A DNA stretch of 64,000 nt from Mesorhizobium sp. ZC-5 (GCF_025753855.1 NZ_JAOWPT010000005.1:248001-312000); one strand, 5' to 3'. Positions 18,096-27,884 are shown, counted from the first letter of the stretch. Notes: generated by a model not told the origin, from the sequence alone. Translations and numbers: made by a program.

Positions 18096-19126
18096 TTGCG
18101 TTTCACTGATGCGGGGCGAGCAGGTTTGGCCGGGGCGATCCTTGCCGGCTGCCGGGCGGTTTGGTCATCATCCCCCAGTCCATGCGTCTCGCGGACGACA
18201 TAAAGGGGCCGGTTGCGCACTTCTTGCGACATGCGGCCGATGTATTCGCCCATGATGCCGAGCGACAGCAGGTTCAGCCCGCCGAGAAGCAGCACGGTGA
18301 CGAGTGTCGAAGCATAACCAGGGACATCGACGCCAAACACCGCCGTTTTGACAATGACGACAGCGGCATAGACAAAGGCACCAAAGCCGATCAGCAGGCC
18401 GAGATAACTCCAGACACGCAACGGCGCGGTCGTCGAGCCGATCAACCCGTCCAGTGCAAAGCGTATCAGCCGGCGATAAGGCCATTTGCTGTCGCCGCCA
18501 GAACGGCCCGCCCGGTCATATTCGATGTCGACGTTGCGGTATCCGACCCAGGAATAGAGCGCCTTGGTGAATCGCGAACCTTCCGAAAGCTCGTTCAGGG
18601 CCTCGACGACGGCGCGGTCGAGCAAGCGGAAATCGCCGACGTCGGCCTTGATCGGGATGTCGGCGATCTTGTTGTAGAGTTTGTAGAACAGCCGCGCCGT
18701 GAATCGCTTGACCGCGGTGTCGGTATCGCGGCGACGCCGGATCGCGTTGACGATCTCGGCGCCTTCAAGCCACTTCTCCACCATGCGCGGCACCACGTCC
18801 GGCGGATCCTGGAGATCGACATCCATCGGAATGACGGCATCGCCGGTCGCGTGCCGGAAGCCGGCCGCGAGAGCCGCTTCCTTGCCGAAATTCCTCGAGA
18901 AGCGGACAAGCTTGATCGAAGGGTTGGCTTTTGCGGCGGCAATGATGGCAAGCCGCGTGGCGTCGATGCTGCCGTCGTCGATGAAGATGATTTCGTAGCT
19001 GCCGGTTTTGAGCTGGTCGCGGCACACGGATTCCAGCATCGGCACGCAGGTCTCTACGAACAGCGCGATCGTGTCCTGTTCGTTGACGACGGGGACGATG
19101 ACCGAAATCTTCAAATTTTCGCGCAA
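18092..19126 (-). CDS. GT2 polyprenyl-phosphate glycosyltransferase (GtrB/ArnC/DPM1-like)
   Basis: 344 residues: a GT-A domain with ISVIVPVVNEQDTI, the nucleotide-sugar aspartates in IIFIDDGSID and the metal motif PMDVDLQDPP, followed by two C-terminal membrane helices (about 235-255 and 270-292). It transfers a hexose from a nucleotide sugar to undecaprenyl phosphate. It is coupled to gtrA by a 4 bp overlap. It closes the polysaccharide locus; the next gene to the right is housekeeping. Confidence 0.9.
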   Translation of the reverse strand: MRENLKISVIVPVVNEQDTIALFVETCVPMLESVCRDQLKTGSYEIIFIDDGSIDATRLAIIAAAKANPSIKLVRFSRNFGKEAALAAGFRHATGDAVIPMDVDLQDPPDVVPRMVEKWLEGAEIVNAIRRRRDTDTAVKRFTARLFYKLYNKIADIPIKADVGDFRLLDRAVVEALNELSEGSRFTKALYSWVGYRNVDIEYDRAGRSGGDSKWPYRRLIRFALDGLIGSTTAPLRVWSYLGLLIGFGAFVYAAVVIVKTAVFGVDVPGYASTLVTVLLLGGLNLLSLGIMGEYIGRMSQEVRNRPLYVVRETHGLGDDDQTARQPARIAPAKPARPASVKRK

Positions 19127-19257
19127 ATGCCAACCTCAAACGGTTCATCCGAAGCTCGGATAGGCTATTAGCGGTATGTCGCTCGCCGTGACAAGCATCA
19201 CGTAGGCGGCGAACACGATATGGGAATGCTTCCGTCATCGAGCGGAACGAGGTCGAG

Positions 19258-20160
19258 ATGAATATTCAGTCACCAGCGCCGGCATTCGAACCGCTGGCCG
19301 AGCACGCGGCCTCCGAAGGTGCGGATTTCTCGCTGTTTCGCGATTTCCCCGTCTCGGTCGAGCCCAGCAAGCTGCGCAAGCGCCTGCTGAGACTGACGCG
19401 CCAGGCGATCGACGACTTCGCTATGCTGCAGCCCGGCGACCGCTGGCTGGTAGCGCTGTCGGGCGGCAAGGATTCCTATGGTCTGCTGGCGATCCTGCTC
19501 GACCTCAAGTGGCGAGGGCTTTTGCCAGTCGATCTGCTGGTCTGCAATCTCGACCAGGGTCAGCCGAATTTCCCGAAACATGTCCTGCCGGATTTCCTGG
19601 ACAAACACGGCATCGCCCACCGGATCGAATATCAGGACACCTATTCGGTGGTCGTCGACAAGATTGCGGAAGGCAAGACCTATTGTTCGTTATGCTCGCG
19701 GTTGCGCCGCGGCCATCTTTACCGCATCGCGCGGGAGGAGGGCTGTTCGTCGCTGGTGCTCGGACATCACCGTGAAGACATCCTCGAGACGTTCTTCATG
19801 AACCTCTTCCACGGCGGCCGGCTTTCGGCGATGCCTGCCAAGCTCCTCAATGACGATGGCGACGTGATGGTCCTCCGGCCGCTTAGCTATTGCGCCGAGG
19901 CGGACCTGGCCAAATTCGCCGAGATCATGCGGTTTCCGATCATTCCCTGCGATCTCTGCGGCAGCCAGGAGGGATTGCAGCGCAACGCCATGAAGGCCAT
20001 GCTGGAAGACATCGAGCGGCGCATGCCCGGCCGGAAGGACACGATGATCCGTGCAATGGCGAATGTGCGCGCATCGCAGCTTCTCGATCGAAACCTCTTC
20101 GACTTTGCCGGGCTGAATGCCCTGCAGGCCCAGCCCGCCGAAGTACGGCGGGCGCCCTGA
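19258..20160 (+). CDS. ttcA: tRNA 2-thiocytidine biosynthesis protein TtcA
   Basis: ATP-dependent thiolase that puts sulfur on cytidine 32 of certain tRNAs, using an Fe-S cluster. The 300 residues show the PP-loop SGGKDS (68-73) and cluster cysteines in C143-SL-C146 and C231-DLC, with the conserved [11 protein letters not shown] between them. The length matches the family. Transcribed alone; no linked partner gene is visible. Confidence 0.95.
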   Translation: MNIQSPAPAFEPLAEHAASEGADFSLFRDFPVSVEPSKLRKRLLRLTRQAIDDFAMLQPGDRWLVALSGGKDSYGLLAILLDLKWRGLLPVDLLVCNLDQGQPNFPKHVLPDFLDKHGIAHRIEYQDTYSVVVDKIAEGKTYCSLCSRLRRGHLYRIAREEGCSSLVLGHHREDILETFFMNLFHGGRLSAMPAKLLNDDGDVMVLRPLSYCAEADLAKFAEIMRFPIIPCDLCGSQEGLQRNAMKAMLEDIERRMPGRKDTMIRAMANVRASQLLDRNLFDFAGLNALQAQPAEVRRAP

Positions 20161-20194
20161 CCGGCAAGGCTGACGGAACCCGCCAGCTCCGAAC

Positions 20195-21445
20195 TCAGGG
20201 CAGGGGCTTGCTGTGCGGCTGGAAAAGTTTCCCCCGCTCGGCAATCAGCACGATCACAAGGCCCAGCACAGAAACCGTGCAGAAGCCGGCGGCGAGCGGT
20301 GTGACCGTGCCATCGAAGGCCTGGCCGATGCTGGCGCCGATTATCCCGCCGCCGATGGTCTGCAGAAAGCCGATGACGGAAGAAGCCGTGCCGGCGACGT
20401 GGCCGAGCGGCTCCATGGCAATCGAGTTGAAATTGGAGCCGATCCAGCCGAATTGCAGCATGGCCAGCGTGAAAAGGCCGAGAAACACCGGCAGTGGCAC
20501 CGGTCCAAGCAGCGACACTGCGAAAAGAATGCAGGTTACCGTCATGAAGCCGATCAGCGCGCCGTGTGAAAGCCGCCGCATACCGAACCGGCCCACAAGC
20601 TGCGAGTTGGCGAAGGAAGACAGCGCCATCATGCCCGCGACCACCGCGAAAATGACCGGAAACCACACACCCAGTCTATAGATGCCGACATAGATCTGCT
20701 GCGCCGAGTTGATGAAGCCGAACAGCGCGCCGAACACGATCATCGTTGCCAGCGTGTAGCAGAGCGATACCCGGTTGGTCAGCACGATGCGGAAGCCGCC
20801 GAGGATCGAGCCAAGGGTGAATGGCCGCCGGTACTCCGGGTGAAGGGTTTCGGGCAGCCGCATCGCCGTCCAGACGGTGACGGCAAGCGCGATGGCTGCC
20901 ATGAAGGTGAAGATCATGTGCCATTCGGAAAACAGCATCACGAGTTGGCCGATGCCCGGCGCGATCACCGGAATCACCATGAAGACCATGAAGACCAGTG
21001 ACATGATTTCCGCCATCGCGCGGCCGCCGAAAACGTCGCGAATGATTGACACGGCGATGACGCGAGTTGCTGCCGCGCCGATGCCCTGCACGAAGCGAAG
21101 CATCAGCAGCGTGGTGAAACTGGGCGCATAGGATGCTGCAAACGCAGCAATCACATAGATTGCCAGACCGGCCAGCAACGGCGTGCGGCGGCCGAATCGA
21201 TCGGAGATCGGTCCATAGGCGAGCTGCGCCAGGCCAAAACCCGAAATGTAGGCGGTGATCACGTACTGGCGATGGTTTTCGTTCTCGACCCCCAGGCTGG
21301 CGCCGATCTGCTGGAGCCCCGGCAGCATGATGTCGATGGCCAAAGCGTTGAGCGCCATCAGCGCCGCGGTCAGCGCGATGAATTCCCAGCGTGGAATTGG
21401 CAGCAACGGTACCGTTGCCTCCGGGGCTTTCTGCTGATCCATCAC
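20195..21445 (-). CDS. MFS transporter, Bcr/CflA drug-resistance family
   Basis: Inner-membrane proton-driven exporter, 416 residues with about 12 hydrophobic helices. Family marks are the first helix ending MLPGLQQIGASLGV, the loop GPISDRFGRRTPLL (MFS motif A) and RFVQGIGAAATRV. Bcr/CflA members export drugs, sulfonamides or cysteine, but the substrate here cannot be read. Transcribed alone, convergent with ttcA. Confidence 0.9.
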   Translation of the reverse strand: MMDQQKAPEATVPLLPIPRWEFIALTAALMALNALAIDIMLPGLQQIGASLGVENENHRQYVITAYISGFGLAQLAYGPISDRFGRRTPLLAGLAIYVIAAFAASYAPSFTTLLMLRFVQGIGAAATRVIAVSIIRDVFGGRAMAEIMSLVFMVFMVIPVIAPGIGQLVMLFSEWHMIFTFMAAIALAVTVWTAMRLPETLHPEYRRPFTLGSILGGFRIVLTNRVSLCYTLATMIVFGALFGFINSAQQIYVGIYRLGVWFPVIFAVVAGMMALSSFANSQLVGRFGMRRLSHGALIGFMTVTCILFAVSLLGPVPLPVFLGLFTLAMLQFGWIGSNFNSIAMEPLGHVAGTASSVIGFLQTIGGGIIGASIGQAFDGTVTPLAAGFCTVSVLGLVIVLIAERGKLFQPHSKPLP

Positions 21446-21464
21446 ATTGCTCGCGGCTATTGCT

Positions 21465-21492
21465 AAAACAAAACGCGCCGGCGAGCCGGCGC
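21465..21492 (-). terminator. Rho-independent terminator after the glutaredoxin gene
   Basis: Read on the minus strand: an 8-bp perfect stem GCGCCGGC / GCCGGCGC with a two-base turn, followed by GTTTTGTTTT. It lies just downstream of the glutaredoxin stop and before the MFS start. Confidence 0.75.
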
Positions 21493-21547
21493 ATTGTTCG
21501 AAAAACGACTCCGGAAATCTCCGGAATCTATTGTTTCTGTTGGCTAA

Positions 21548-21883
21548 TCAGGAATCGACCTTGGCGGCGATACCCTTTTCGGCGAGGAGGGTTTTAAGCT
21601 CGCCAGCCTGGAACATCTCGCGGATGATGTCGCAGCCGCCAACGAACTCGCCCTTAACATACAATTGCGGGATCGTCGGCCAGTTGGAATATTCCTTGAT
21701 GCCCTGGCGCAGCTCGTTGGAGGTGAGCACGTTCACACCCTTGTAGTCGACGCCGAGATAATCGAGAATCTGTACAACCTGGCCGGAAAAGCCGCATTGC
21801 GGAAAGCCGGGCGTGCCCTTCATGAAGAGCACTACGTCCTGGCTCTTCACTTCGCTGTCGATGTAGTCGTTGATACCGCTCAC
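21548..21883 (-). CDS. grxD: Monothiol glutaredoxin, Grx4 family
   Basis: Binds and passes on [2Fe-2S] clusters with BolA partners. From the GTG at 21883 (AAAGGA six bases upstream) the protein is 111 residues, the normal family length; the frame stays open to 22093 but that part is unrelated. It has the monothiol active site QCGFSGQ, the family stretch KGTPGFPQ, the glutathione-binding [14 protein letters not shown], and CDI near the end. A BolA gene lies about 1 kb to the right on the same strand. Confidence 0.93.
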   Translation of the reverse strand: MSGINDYIDSEVKSQDVVLFMKGTPGFPQCGFSGQVVQILDYLGVDYKGVNVLTSNELRQGIKEYSNWPTIPQLYVKGEFVGGCDIIREMFQAGELKTLLAEKGIAAKVDS

Positions 21884-22007
21884 GTGAAATCCTTTCGCGC
21901 CTGTGGGAGTCAGGTCGGGAACATGACATTCAAATAAACCCAATGGCGACCCGAAACAAGACATGCCGGTTCGCGGTACCACGTTCCATAGGTGATAACA
22001 GGCAAGG

Positions 22008-22814
22008 ATGTCGGTGGGTTTGAGTCGATCAAATTGGACTTTGGCACTTGTTGGCCTGTCGATGGCGGCTGCGGGGGGCGTTTGGTGGCTCACATTGCCA
22101 CCGAATACGGCAGACGGACCGGCTCCCGAATTGCCATCACAATGTCGCGAGCTTGATTTCGAAGCGGTGGCTTATGTCGTGTGCGAAGTCGATACAGCTT
22201 CCGATCGCGTCGACCTGTTCCTGAGGGATATCGACGGAAAGCCGTTCGGTTCGCTGCCGGCATTCGACGCAGCAGTCGCCAAGCGCGACACGCCAATCAT
22301 GCTGGCCATGAACGCGGGCATGTACCATGAGGATCTGACGCCTGTCGGTCTCTACGTCAGCGATGGCCGTCTGCAATCGCCGTTGAACCTCGCCGACGGT
22401 GAGGGCAATTTTTTCCTGAAGCCCAACGGCGTCTTTTTCATCGGCAACGACGGAAGCGCGGGCGTTATTGAAACGACGGCTTTCGCAGCGACGAAGCCGG
22501 AAGTTCGACTGGCGACCCAATCGGGCCCAATGCTGGTCATCGATGGTCATATTCACCCCCGCTTCGAGCAAAACGGCACATCACGATTCATCCGCAATGG
22601 CGTCGGGGTGCGTGACGCGCATACCGTGGTGCTGGCGATTTCCCGCTCCGAAGTGAGCCTTGGCAGCTTCGCCCGGTTGTTTCGCGATGCGCTGGGCTGC
22701 CGCAATGCGCTGTTCTTCGACGGCGCGATCTCCGCCCTTTCAAACGGCAGGAAGATGGTCATCGGCGGCGAATTTCCCGCCGGTCCCATCATCGCCGTTT
22801 CGGCAAAACCTTGA
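22008..22814 (+). CDS. Phosphodiester glycosidase family protein (NAGPA domain), membrane-anchored
   Basis: 268 residues: an N-terminal hydrophobic segment (about 10-30, signal peptide or anchor), then a NAGPA-type domain recognised by [49 protein letters not shown] and [10 protein letters not shown]. The family includes the uncovering enzyme that removes GlcNAc from phosphodiester-linked sugars. Bacterial members are probably exported; their substrates are mostly unknown. It lies between the grxD and bolA genes on the opposite strand. Confidence 0.85.
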   Translation: MSVGLSRSNWTLALVGLSMAAAGGVWWLTLPPNTADGPAPELPSQCRELDFEAVAYVVCEVDTASDRVDLFLRDIDGKPFGSLPAFDAAVAKRDTPIMLAMNAGMYHEDLTPVGLYVSDGRLQSPLNLADGEGNFFLKPNGVFFIGNDGSAGVIETTAFAATKPEVRLATQSGPMLVIDGHIHPRFEQNGTSRFIRNGVGVRDAHTVVLAISRSEVSLGSFARLFRDALGCRNALFFDGAISALSNGRKMVIGGEFPAGPIIAVSAKP

Positions 22815-22854
22815 GCTGGTCTCGGCGAGACCACCAACAGACGATACGGGGGGA

Positions 22855-23088
22855 CTACTCTGGCGCGCTCGTCTGGAGCGCGAGCGCGTGCAGCACGCCG
22901 CCCATGTTGCCTTTCAAGGCGTCGTAGACCATCTGGTGCTGCTGGACACGCGTCTTGCCGCGAAAGCTTTCCGCCACGACTTCCGCGGCATAATGGTCGC
23001 CGTCGCCGGCGAGGTCCCGAATCGTGACCTTGGCGTCGGGAATGCCTTCCTTGATGAGCTTTTCTATATCGTGGGCATCCATCGCCAT
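22855..23088 (-). CDS. bolA: BolA family protein
   Basis: 77 residues with the BolA fold: a KVTIRDLAGDGDHY segment and the helix-turn signature GKTRVQQHQMVYDAL. Family members pair with monothiol glutaredoxins to sense or traffic iron-sulfur clusters. The ATG overlaps the stop of purL by one base (TAATG), so it is probably translated from the purL message. Confidence 0.92.
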   Translation of the reverse strand: MAMDAHDIEKLIKEGIPDAKVTIRDLAGDGDHYAAEVVAESFRGKTRVQQHQMVYDALKGNMGGVLHALALQTSAPE

Positions 23089-25328
23089 TAAAAGATTTCT
23101 CCGTCAGTTCCCATGAAACGAGGGAACCAGGATTCGTGGGCGGCCCTCAATTCGGAAATAGCTATCGCACGCGCATTGCCGAGTTTCAATTCACTGCCGC
23201 CGGTGGTGCCTATCCAGGGCGCGAAGATTTCGGCTTCCTTGATGCGGGCCATGAACCGCGCAAAATCCTCGAGATCCGGGAAATCCTTGACGGTGACGAC
23301 GTAGCGCCCCTGATCCTCGCCAAAGAATTGCGGGATCGGGTCGCCGGATTCCAACTGGTTGACCTTGGCGCCGATTCCGGAAGCCATCGCCATTTCGGCA
23401 AGGGCAACGGCCAATCCGCCGTCGGAAACGTCGTGCACCGCCGTAGCGGTTCCCTCTTGGATCAAGCCGCGGACGAAATCGCCGACCTTCTTCTCATGCG
23501 CCAGGTCGACCGGTGGTGGCGGGCCGTCGGCACGGCCATGGATGTCGCGCATAAAGATCGATTGCCCGAGATGCGTGCCCCACCAGTCCGGTGCGCCGAA
23601 CAGCAGAATGATCTCGCCTTCGCCGGCAAAGCCGAGGCGCGCCATTTTCGACCAGTCACGGATCAGGCCGACGCCGCCGATGGTCGGGGTGGGCAGGATG
23701 CCCTGGCCGTTGGTTTCGTTGTAGAGCGAAACGTTGCCCGAGACGATCGGGAAACCGAGCGCCCGACAGGCTTCGCCGATGCCTTTCACCGCGCCGACCA
23801 ACTGCCCCATGATCTCGGGTCGCTCCGGATTGCCGAAATTGAGGTTGTCGGTGGCTGCCAGCGGTTCCGCGCCGGTGGCGGTCAGGTTGCGCCAGCATTC
23901 CGCGACCGCCTGCTTGCCGCCTTCGTAAGGATCGGCCTCGCAGTAGCGCGGCGTGACGTCGGAGGAGAAGGCGAGCGCTTTGGTCGCATGGCCGTCGACC
24001 CGCACCACGCCTGCGTCTCCGCCCGGAATCTGCAACGAGTTGCCCTGGATCAGCGTGTCGTATTGTTCCCACACCCAGCGGCGGCTGGAGAGATCCGGCC
24101 CGCCGAGCATTTTCAGCAAGGCGTCGGCGATATCGGCCTGCGGAACGTCCGACGCGGCTAGCGGGACAGGCTTCTTGGGTTCGACCCATGGCCGGTCATA
24201 TTCCGGTGCCTGGTCGCCCAGATCCTTGATCGGCAGATTGGCCACTTCATCGCCCTGATGGAGGATGCGGAACCGCAGATCGTCGGTGGTTTTGCCGACG
24301 ATCGCGAAATCGAGCCCCCATTTCTTGAAAATTGCCTCTGCTTCGGCCTCCTTTTCGGGACGCAGCACCATCAGCATGCGTTCCTGGCTTTCCGAAAGCA
24401 TCATCTCGTAGGCCGACATGCGCTCTTCACGCACCGGCACCTTGTCGAGGTCGAGTTCGATGCCGAGATCGCCTTTGGCGCCCATCTCGACCGCCGAGCA
24501 GGTAAGGCCGGCAGCACCCATGTCCTGGATGGCGATCACCGCTCCCGACGCCATCAGTTCGAGGCAGGCTTCGAGCAGGCATTTTTCGGTGAACGGATCA
24601 CCGACCTGCACGGTCGGCCGTTTCTCGTCGATCTTGTCGTCGAACTCGGCGGAAGCCATGGTTGCGCCGCCGACGCCGTCGCGGCCCGTCTTGGCGCCGA
24701 GATAGACAACGGGCAGGCCAACGCCCTTGGCTTGCGACAGGAAAATGGCGTTGCTCTTCGCTAGGCCTGCGGCAAATGCGTTGACCAGAATGTTGCCGTT
24801 GTAGCGGGCGTCGAAATTCACCTCGCCGCCGACGGTCGGTACGCCGAACGAATTGCCGTAACCGCCGACGCCGGCGACAACGCCGGCAACGAGATGGCGG
24901 GTTTTCGGATGATCCGGAGCGCCGAAGCGTAGCGCGTTCATCGCCGCTACCGGCCGCGCGCCCATGGTGAAGACGTCGCGCAGGATACCGCCGACGCCGG
25001 TCGCGGCACCCTGATACGGCTCGATGTAGGAGGGGTGGTTGTGGCTCTCCATTTTGAATACCACGCAATCGCCGTCGCCGATGTCCACCACGCCGGCGTT
25101 TTCACCCGGCCCCTGGATGACCTGTGGCCCGGTCGTCGGCAGCGTGCGCAGCCATTTCTTCGACGATTTGTACGAGCAGTGCTCGTTCCACATCGCCGAG
25201 AAGATGCCGAGTTCGGTGAATGTCGGTTCACGCCCGATCAGATCGAGGATGCGCTGATATTCGTCGGGCTTCAGGCCGTGCGACGCGATCAGATCGGGAG
25301 TTATCGGAATGGAGTTGGAAATGGTCAT
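23088..25328 (-). CDS. purL: Phosphoribosylformylglycinamidine synthase large subunit PurL
   Basis: 746-residue small-type PurL that makes FGAM from FGAR with ammonia from PurQ, assisted by PurS. Visible marks are the early [57 protein letters not shown] and the late [18 protein letters not shown], all conserved in the two ATP-grasp-like halves. The length fits the PurLSQ type seen in alphaproteobacteria. purS and purQ lie 4-6 kb to the right on the same strand. Confidence 0.97.
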   Translation of the reverse strand: MTISNSIPITPDLIASHGLKPDEYQRILDLIGREPTFTELGIFSAMWNEHCSYKSSKKWLRTLPTTGPQVIQGPGENAGVVDIGDGDCVVFKMESHNHPSYIEPYQGAATGVGGILRDVFTMGARPVAAMNALRFGAPDHPKTRHLVAGVVAGVGGYGNSFGVPTVGGEVNFDARYNGNILVNAFAAGLAKSNAIFLSQAKGVGLPVVYLGAKTGRDGVGGATMASAEFDDKIDEKRPTVQVGDPFTEKCLLEACLELMASGAVIAIQDMGAAGLTCSAVEMGAKGDLGIELDLDKVPVREERMSAYEMMLSESQERMLMVLRPEKEAEAEAIFKKWGLDFAIVGKTTDDLRFRILHQGDEVANLPIKDLGDQAPEYDRPWVEPKKPVPLAASDVPQADIADALLKMLGGPDLSSRRWVWEQYDTLIQGNSLQIPGGDAGVVRVDGHATKALAFSSDVTPRYCEADPYEGGKQAVAECWRNLTATGAEPLAATDNLNFGNPERPEIMGQLVGAVKGIGEACRALGFPIVSGNVSLYNETNGQGILPTPTIGGVGLIRDWSKMARLGFAGEGEIILLFGAPDWWGTHLGQSIFMRDIHGRADGPPPPVDLAHEKKVGDFVRGLIQEGTATAVHDVSDGGLAVALAEMAMASGIGAKVNQLESGDPIPQFFGEDQGRYVVTVKDFPDLEDFARFMARIKEAEIFAPWIGTTGGSELKLGNARAIAISELRAAHESWFPRFMGTDGEIF

Positions 25329-25435
25329 CGGCGGCTGTCGATTCCGTTGGCGTTCTGCTCGCGCTCACTTAGCGCAAGAAGCCGCCGTTTACACCGGCAA
25401 AAGACGGAAAAACACCCTCGGCGCCGCCGAATACG

Positions 25436-26854
25436 TCACGTGTAGGGATCGTGACCGATGCCACCGCTGTCGAGCAGGCGGCAGATCGCCATGAGGCCGC
25501 TTTCAACTTCGGCCATCGTCCCGGGCACCGAAAAAGCGACACGAATGCGATGAAATGCGCGTTCCGAGCGGCCTGACTTGAACTCGTCCTCGTCCTCGAT
25601 CAAAACGCCTTCGTTCTCGCCTGCCTTCTTGAAATTGCCGGACAGCCAGGGTTCGGGCAATTTCATCCACAGGAAAGGGATGTCCGGATTCGAGGTGAAA
25701 TCGAGACCGGCAAAATGCTGGCGCGCTAGCGCCTCGCGCATCGCAATCTCCGCCTTCACCCTGGTGCGTATCGCGGCAGCTTCTCCGGAAAGGACAAGTC
25801 GGGCCGACAAATCGGCAAGCAGGAACGGCATGCCGCCGGTGACCATCTTATGCGATGTGGTGATGCGCGAGGCCAGATTGGCGGGGCAGGAGACCCAGCC
25901 GCCACGTACGCCAGCAGCCACGGTTTTTGACAGGCTGCCGACGTGAAAGGTGCGTTCCGGTGCAAGTTCGGCCAGCGGGGTAGGGCCGTGATCGAGCAGG
26001 CTGCCGTAGATGTTGTCTTCGATCAGCCAGACATTGTACTTGCGCGCTATCGAGACAATGTCGCGTCGCTCCTGTTCCGGAATGATGGTCAGCGTCGGAT
26101 TGTGGATCGTCGGCATCAGGAAAGCGACTTTCGGGTGCTGCTGGGCGCAAAGGCGTTCGAAGCTCTCCGGGTCGATTGTACCGCTGGCTGAATCGATTGT
26201 TATGCTGCGCCGCCCGATGAGATTGGTGCTTCTGGCGATGGACGAGAAGGTGAGCTGTTCGAATGCGACCTTGTCGCCTGGGTTGGTCACCGCCGCGATG
26301 ATCGCGATGAGGGCCGCGTGTCCGCCGAGCGTCGGCACCACCGACGCCGGATCCGGCGTCCAGTCACCGCTCGAAAGCCAGCGGCTGCCGGCTTCCATCC
26401 ACGATGTGCGCCAGGTGCGCGTATATGTGGCGATTTCGCCGGGATGTTCGCGGGCGATGCGGCTGCTCAGCCTCTCGATGACTGCCGCCTGACCGACATC
26501 CGGTGCCGCGGTGCTGTCCATCCGCAATTTCCCGACGGGCGAGGGGGCGATGTTATAGGCACCAGACAGGCGGGTACCCGATGGTTGCGCCTCCGCATCG
26601 ACCTGTCCGTCGCGTGCGAGGATGTACGTCCCGCGTCCTACTTCGCCACTCACCAATCCCCGCTCGCGCGCCAGTGCATAGGCGCGGCCAACCGTGCCGA
26701 TGGTGACCCCTATGTCGAACGCGAGGTTGCGTTGAGGCGGTAGCTTGGCGCCCGATGGGAGAGCACCTGAACCGATGTCGTCTTCGATACGGTTCGCCAG
26801 CCGCAGGTAGAGCGGGCCGGAGCCTTCGCGAAGATCTGGAAGCCAATTTGTCAT
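25436..26854 (-). CDS. MocR-type transcription regulator (GntR winged helix plus aminotransferase domain)
   Basis: 472 residues. N-terminal GntR winged helix (about 10-80: LYLRLANRIEDDI, GAKLPPQRNLA, GTVGRAYALARERGLV). A class I aminotransferase-fold domain follows, with NPTLTIIPEQ, DNIYGSLL and the probable PLP lysine in VGSLSKTVAAGVRGGW. Such proteins are PLP-responsive regulators that usually control a divergent gene. Here the divergent genes are two small DUF1127-type proteins. A 6-bp-arm palindrome covers its own start codon. Confidence 0.9.
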   Translation of the reverse strand: MTNWLPDLREGSGPLYLRLANRIEDDIGSGALPSGAKLPPQRNLAFDIGVTIGTVGRAYALARERGLVSGEVGRGTYILARDGQVDAEAQPSGTRLSGAYNIAPSPVGKLRMDSTAAPDVGQAAVIERLSSRIAREHPGEIATYTRTWRTSWMEAGSRWLSSGDWTPDPASVVPTLGGHAALIAIIAAVTNPGDKVAFEQLTFSSIARSTNLIGRRSITIDSASGTIDPESFERLCAQQHPKVAFLMPTIHNPTLTIIPEQERRDIVSIARKYNVWLIEDNIYGSLLDHGPTPLAELAPERTFHVGSLSKTVAAGVRGGWVSCPANLASRITTSHKMVTGGMPFLLADLSARLVLSGEAAAIRTRVKAEIAMREALARQHFAGLDFTSNPDIPFLWMKLPEPWLSGNFKKAGENEGVLIEDEDEFKSGRSERAFHRIRVAFSVPGTMAEVESGLMAICRLLDSGGIGHDPYT

Positions 26855-26862
26855 AGTGACAA
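26848..26862. promoter_or_regulatory. Possible operator of the MocR regulator
   Basis: TTGTCA-TAG-TGACAA is a perfect 6-bp inverted repeat straddling the MocR start codon, in the short space before the divergent DUF1127 gene. The TGTC...GACA form resembles GntR-family half-sites. Chance cannot be excluded because it partly encodes the first residues. Confidence 0.35.
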
Positions 26863-26934
26863 TTCGGTATATTGATGCAATTTCCGAGTCAAGTCATATG
26901 ATTGCACCAGCAAAATGTCTCCATGGAGAAGACG

Positions 26935-27174
26935 ATGAGTGCAATAGACACAATTTCCTCTGTAGGTGCGGCCTCCCGCGCTGGGGTGCAGAAGAACCCG
27001 CGAGAGAGGAAGCTTCTGGCTCGCATCGCTGCGTTGTTCAGCGGGATGGAGAGGCTGCTCGAAAAGCGGCGCAGCCGGCATATGCTTCTTGACCTCACTG
27101 ACTCTCAGTTGAAGGACATCGGCATCACGCGTGCCGATGCTTACCGCGAAGGCATCCGGTCCATCTTCGATTGA
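26935..27174 (+). CDS. DUF1127 (YjiS-like) small protein
   Basis: 79 residues from the ATG at 26935, which has GGAGAA five bases upstream. The C-terminal half is a DUF1127 domain: an arginine-rich helix EKRRSRHMLLDLTDSQLKDIGI then TRADAYRE. Such small alphaproteobacterial proteins can bind RNA and affect stress or carbon/phosphate responses in some species. It is divergent from the MocR gene and so a likely target of it. Confidence 0.85.
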   Translation: MSAIDTISSVGAASRAGVQKNPRERKLLARIAALFSGMERLLEKRRSRHMLLDLTDSQLKDIGITRADAYREGIRSIFD

Positions 27175-27207
27175 AGTGCGGCAAACGCTTTCTGATTGGG
27201 AGTAACT

Positions 27208-27417
27208 ATGGGCAGATACGAAAAATCGCGCGGAGATGGAGTGCTGGCCCACATAGTTGGTATTCCAGCGACCCTGCAAAACTGGTGGAACAGGCTGCCG
27301 AACAAGCAGCTCACGCGCCGCGGGATCATGGAGCTTACCGACGAACAGGTGTCGGAACTCGGACTGCCGAGGCGGTCCATCGCGACAGATCGATTGAGAT
27401 CATTGAGCAGGCGATAA
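27208..27417 (+). CDS. Second DUF1127-like small protein
   Basis: 69 residues from the ATG at 27208, with GGGAG about five bases upstream. The pattern WWNRLPNKQLTRRGIMELTDEQVSELGL follows the DUF1127 consensus (aromatic-arginine helix, then L-x-D-x-Q-L-x-x-x-G-L), but is more divergent than the first copy. It follows that gene by 33 bp and is probably cotranscribed with it. Confidence 0.7.
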   Translation: MGRYEKSRGDGVLAHIVGIPATLQNWWNRLPNKQLTRRGIMELTDEQVSELGLPRRSIATDRLRSLSRR

Positions 27418-27443
27418 CCAGAACGTCGGTGCCTACCCTAGCG

Positions 27444-27884
27444 TCAGGCGGTCGCGCTGCAGCTCGTGTTGCCCGAGCGCCAGCGGTTGATGTCGGTGGA
27501 AATGCGATCGCCGAGCGGGTCGGAGAGCAGAGGCCCGAATATTTCGACCTGGCTGGAGTTGCCGCGAGCCTGGACGACCAGTGCCGGCAGTCCGCCGAAG
27601 TTTTTTGCCGGCACAAGCAGGAAGCGGGGCTGGCTGCTCATGGAATTGAGTTCATTGGCGAACCGGTAAGGGCGGAATGCCTTGTCCTTGCTGGCGAACC
27701 AGCATTTGTGCGCGGCAATCGCGACCTGCTCCATGGTGAGCAACGCTGCGCTCTTGCCGGATGGCGCGGCGCTGTCGGCTTTGTTGCCCGACTGGCAACC
27801 CGCCGCCGTGGCGGCTACTGCCACGAGAAGGACGGCGACACGGGCATTGCTGAGGAACGCATCGGCGATGGCGGCGATTGTCAT
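27444..27884 (-). CDS. Predicted lipoprotein of unknown function
   Basis: 146 residues. The N-terminus has a hydrophobic run and a lipobox ATAAGC, so the mature protein should start with a lipidated cysteine and sit in the periplasm. The rest (AIAAHKCWFASKDKAFRPYRFANE) has two further cysteines and no domain I recognise. The start overlaps the end of the upstream GST gene by 4 bp, so the two are coexpressed. Confidence 0.75.
   Translation of the reverse strand: MTIAAIADAFLSNARVAVLLVAVAATAAGCQSGNKADSAAPSGKSAALLTMEQVAIAAHKCWFASKDKAFRPYRFANELNSMSSQPRFLLVPAKNFGGLPALVVQARGNSSQVEIFGPLLSDPLGDRISTDINRWRSGNTSCSATA

Noticed and set aside
22817-22833. Hairpin TGGTCTC-GGC-GAGACCA between the convergent NAGPA and BolA genes
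   Set aside because: The stem is short and no T-run follows on either strand, so a terminator cannot be claimed.
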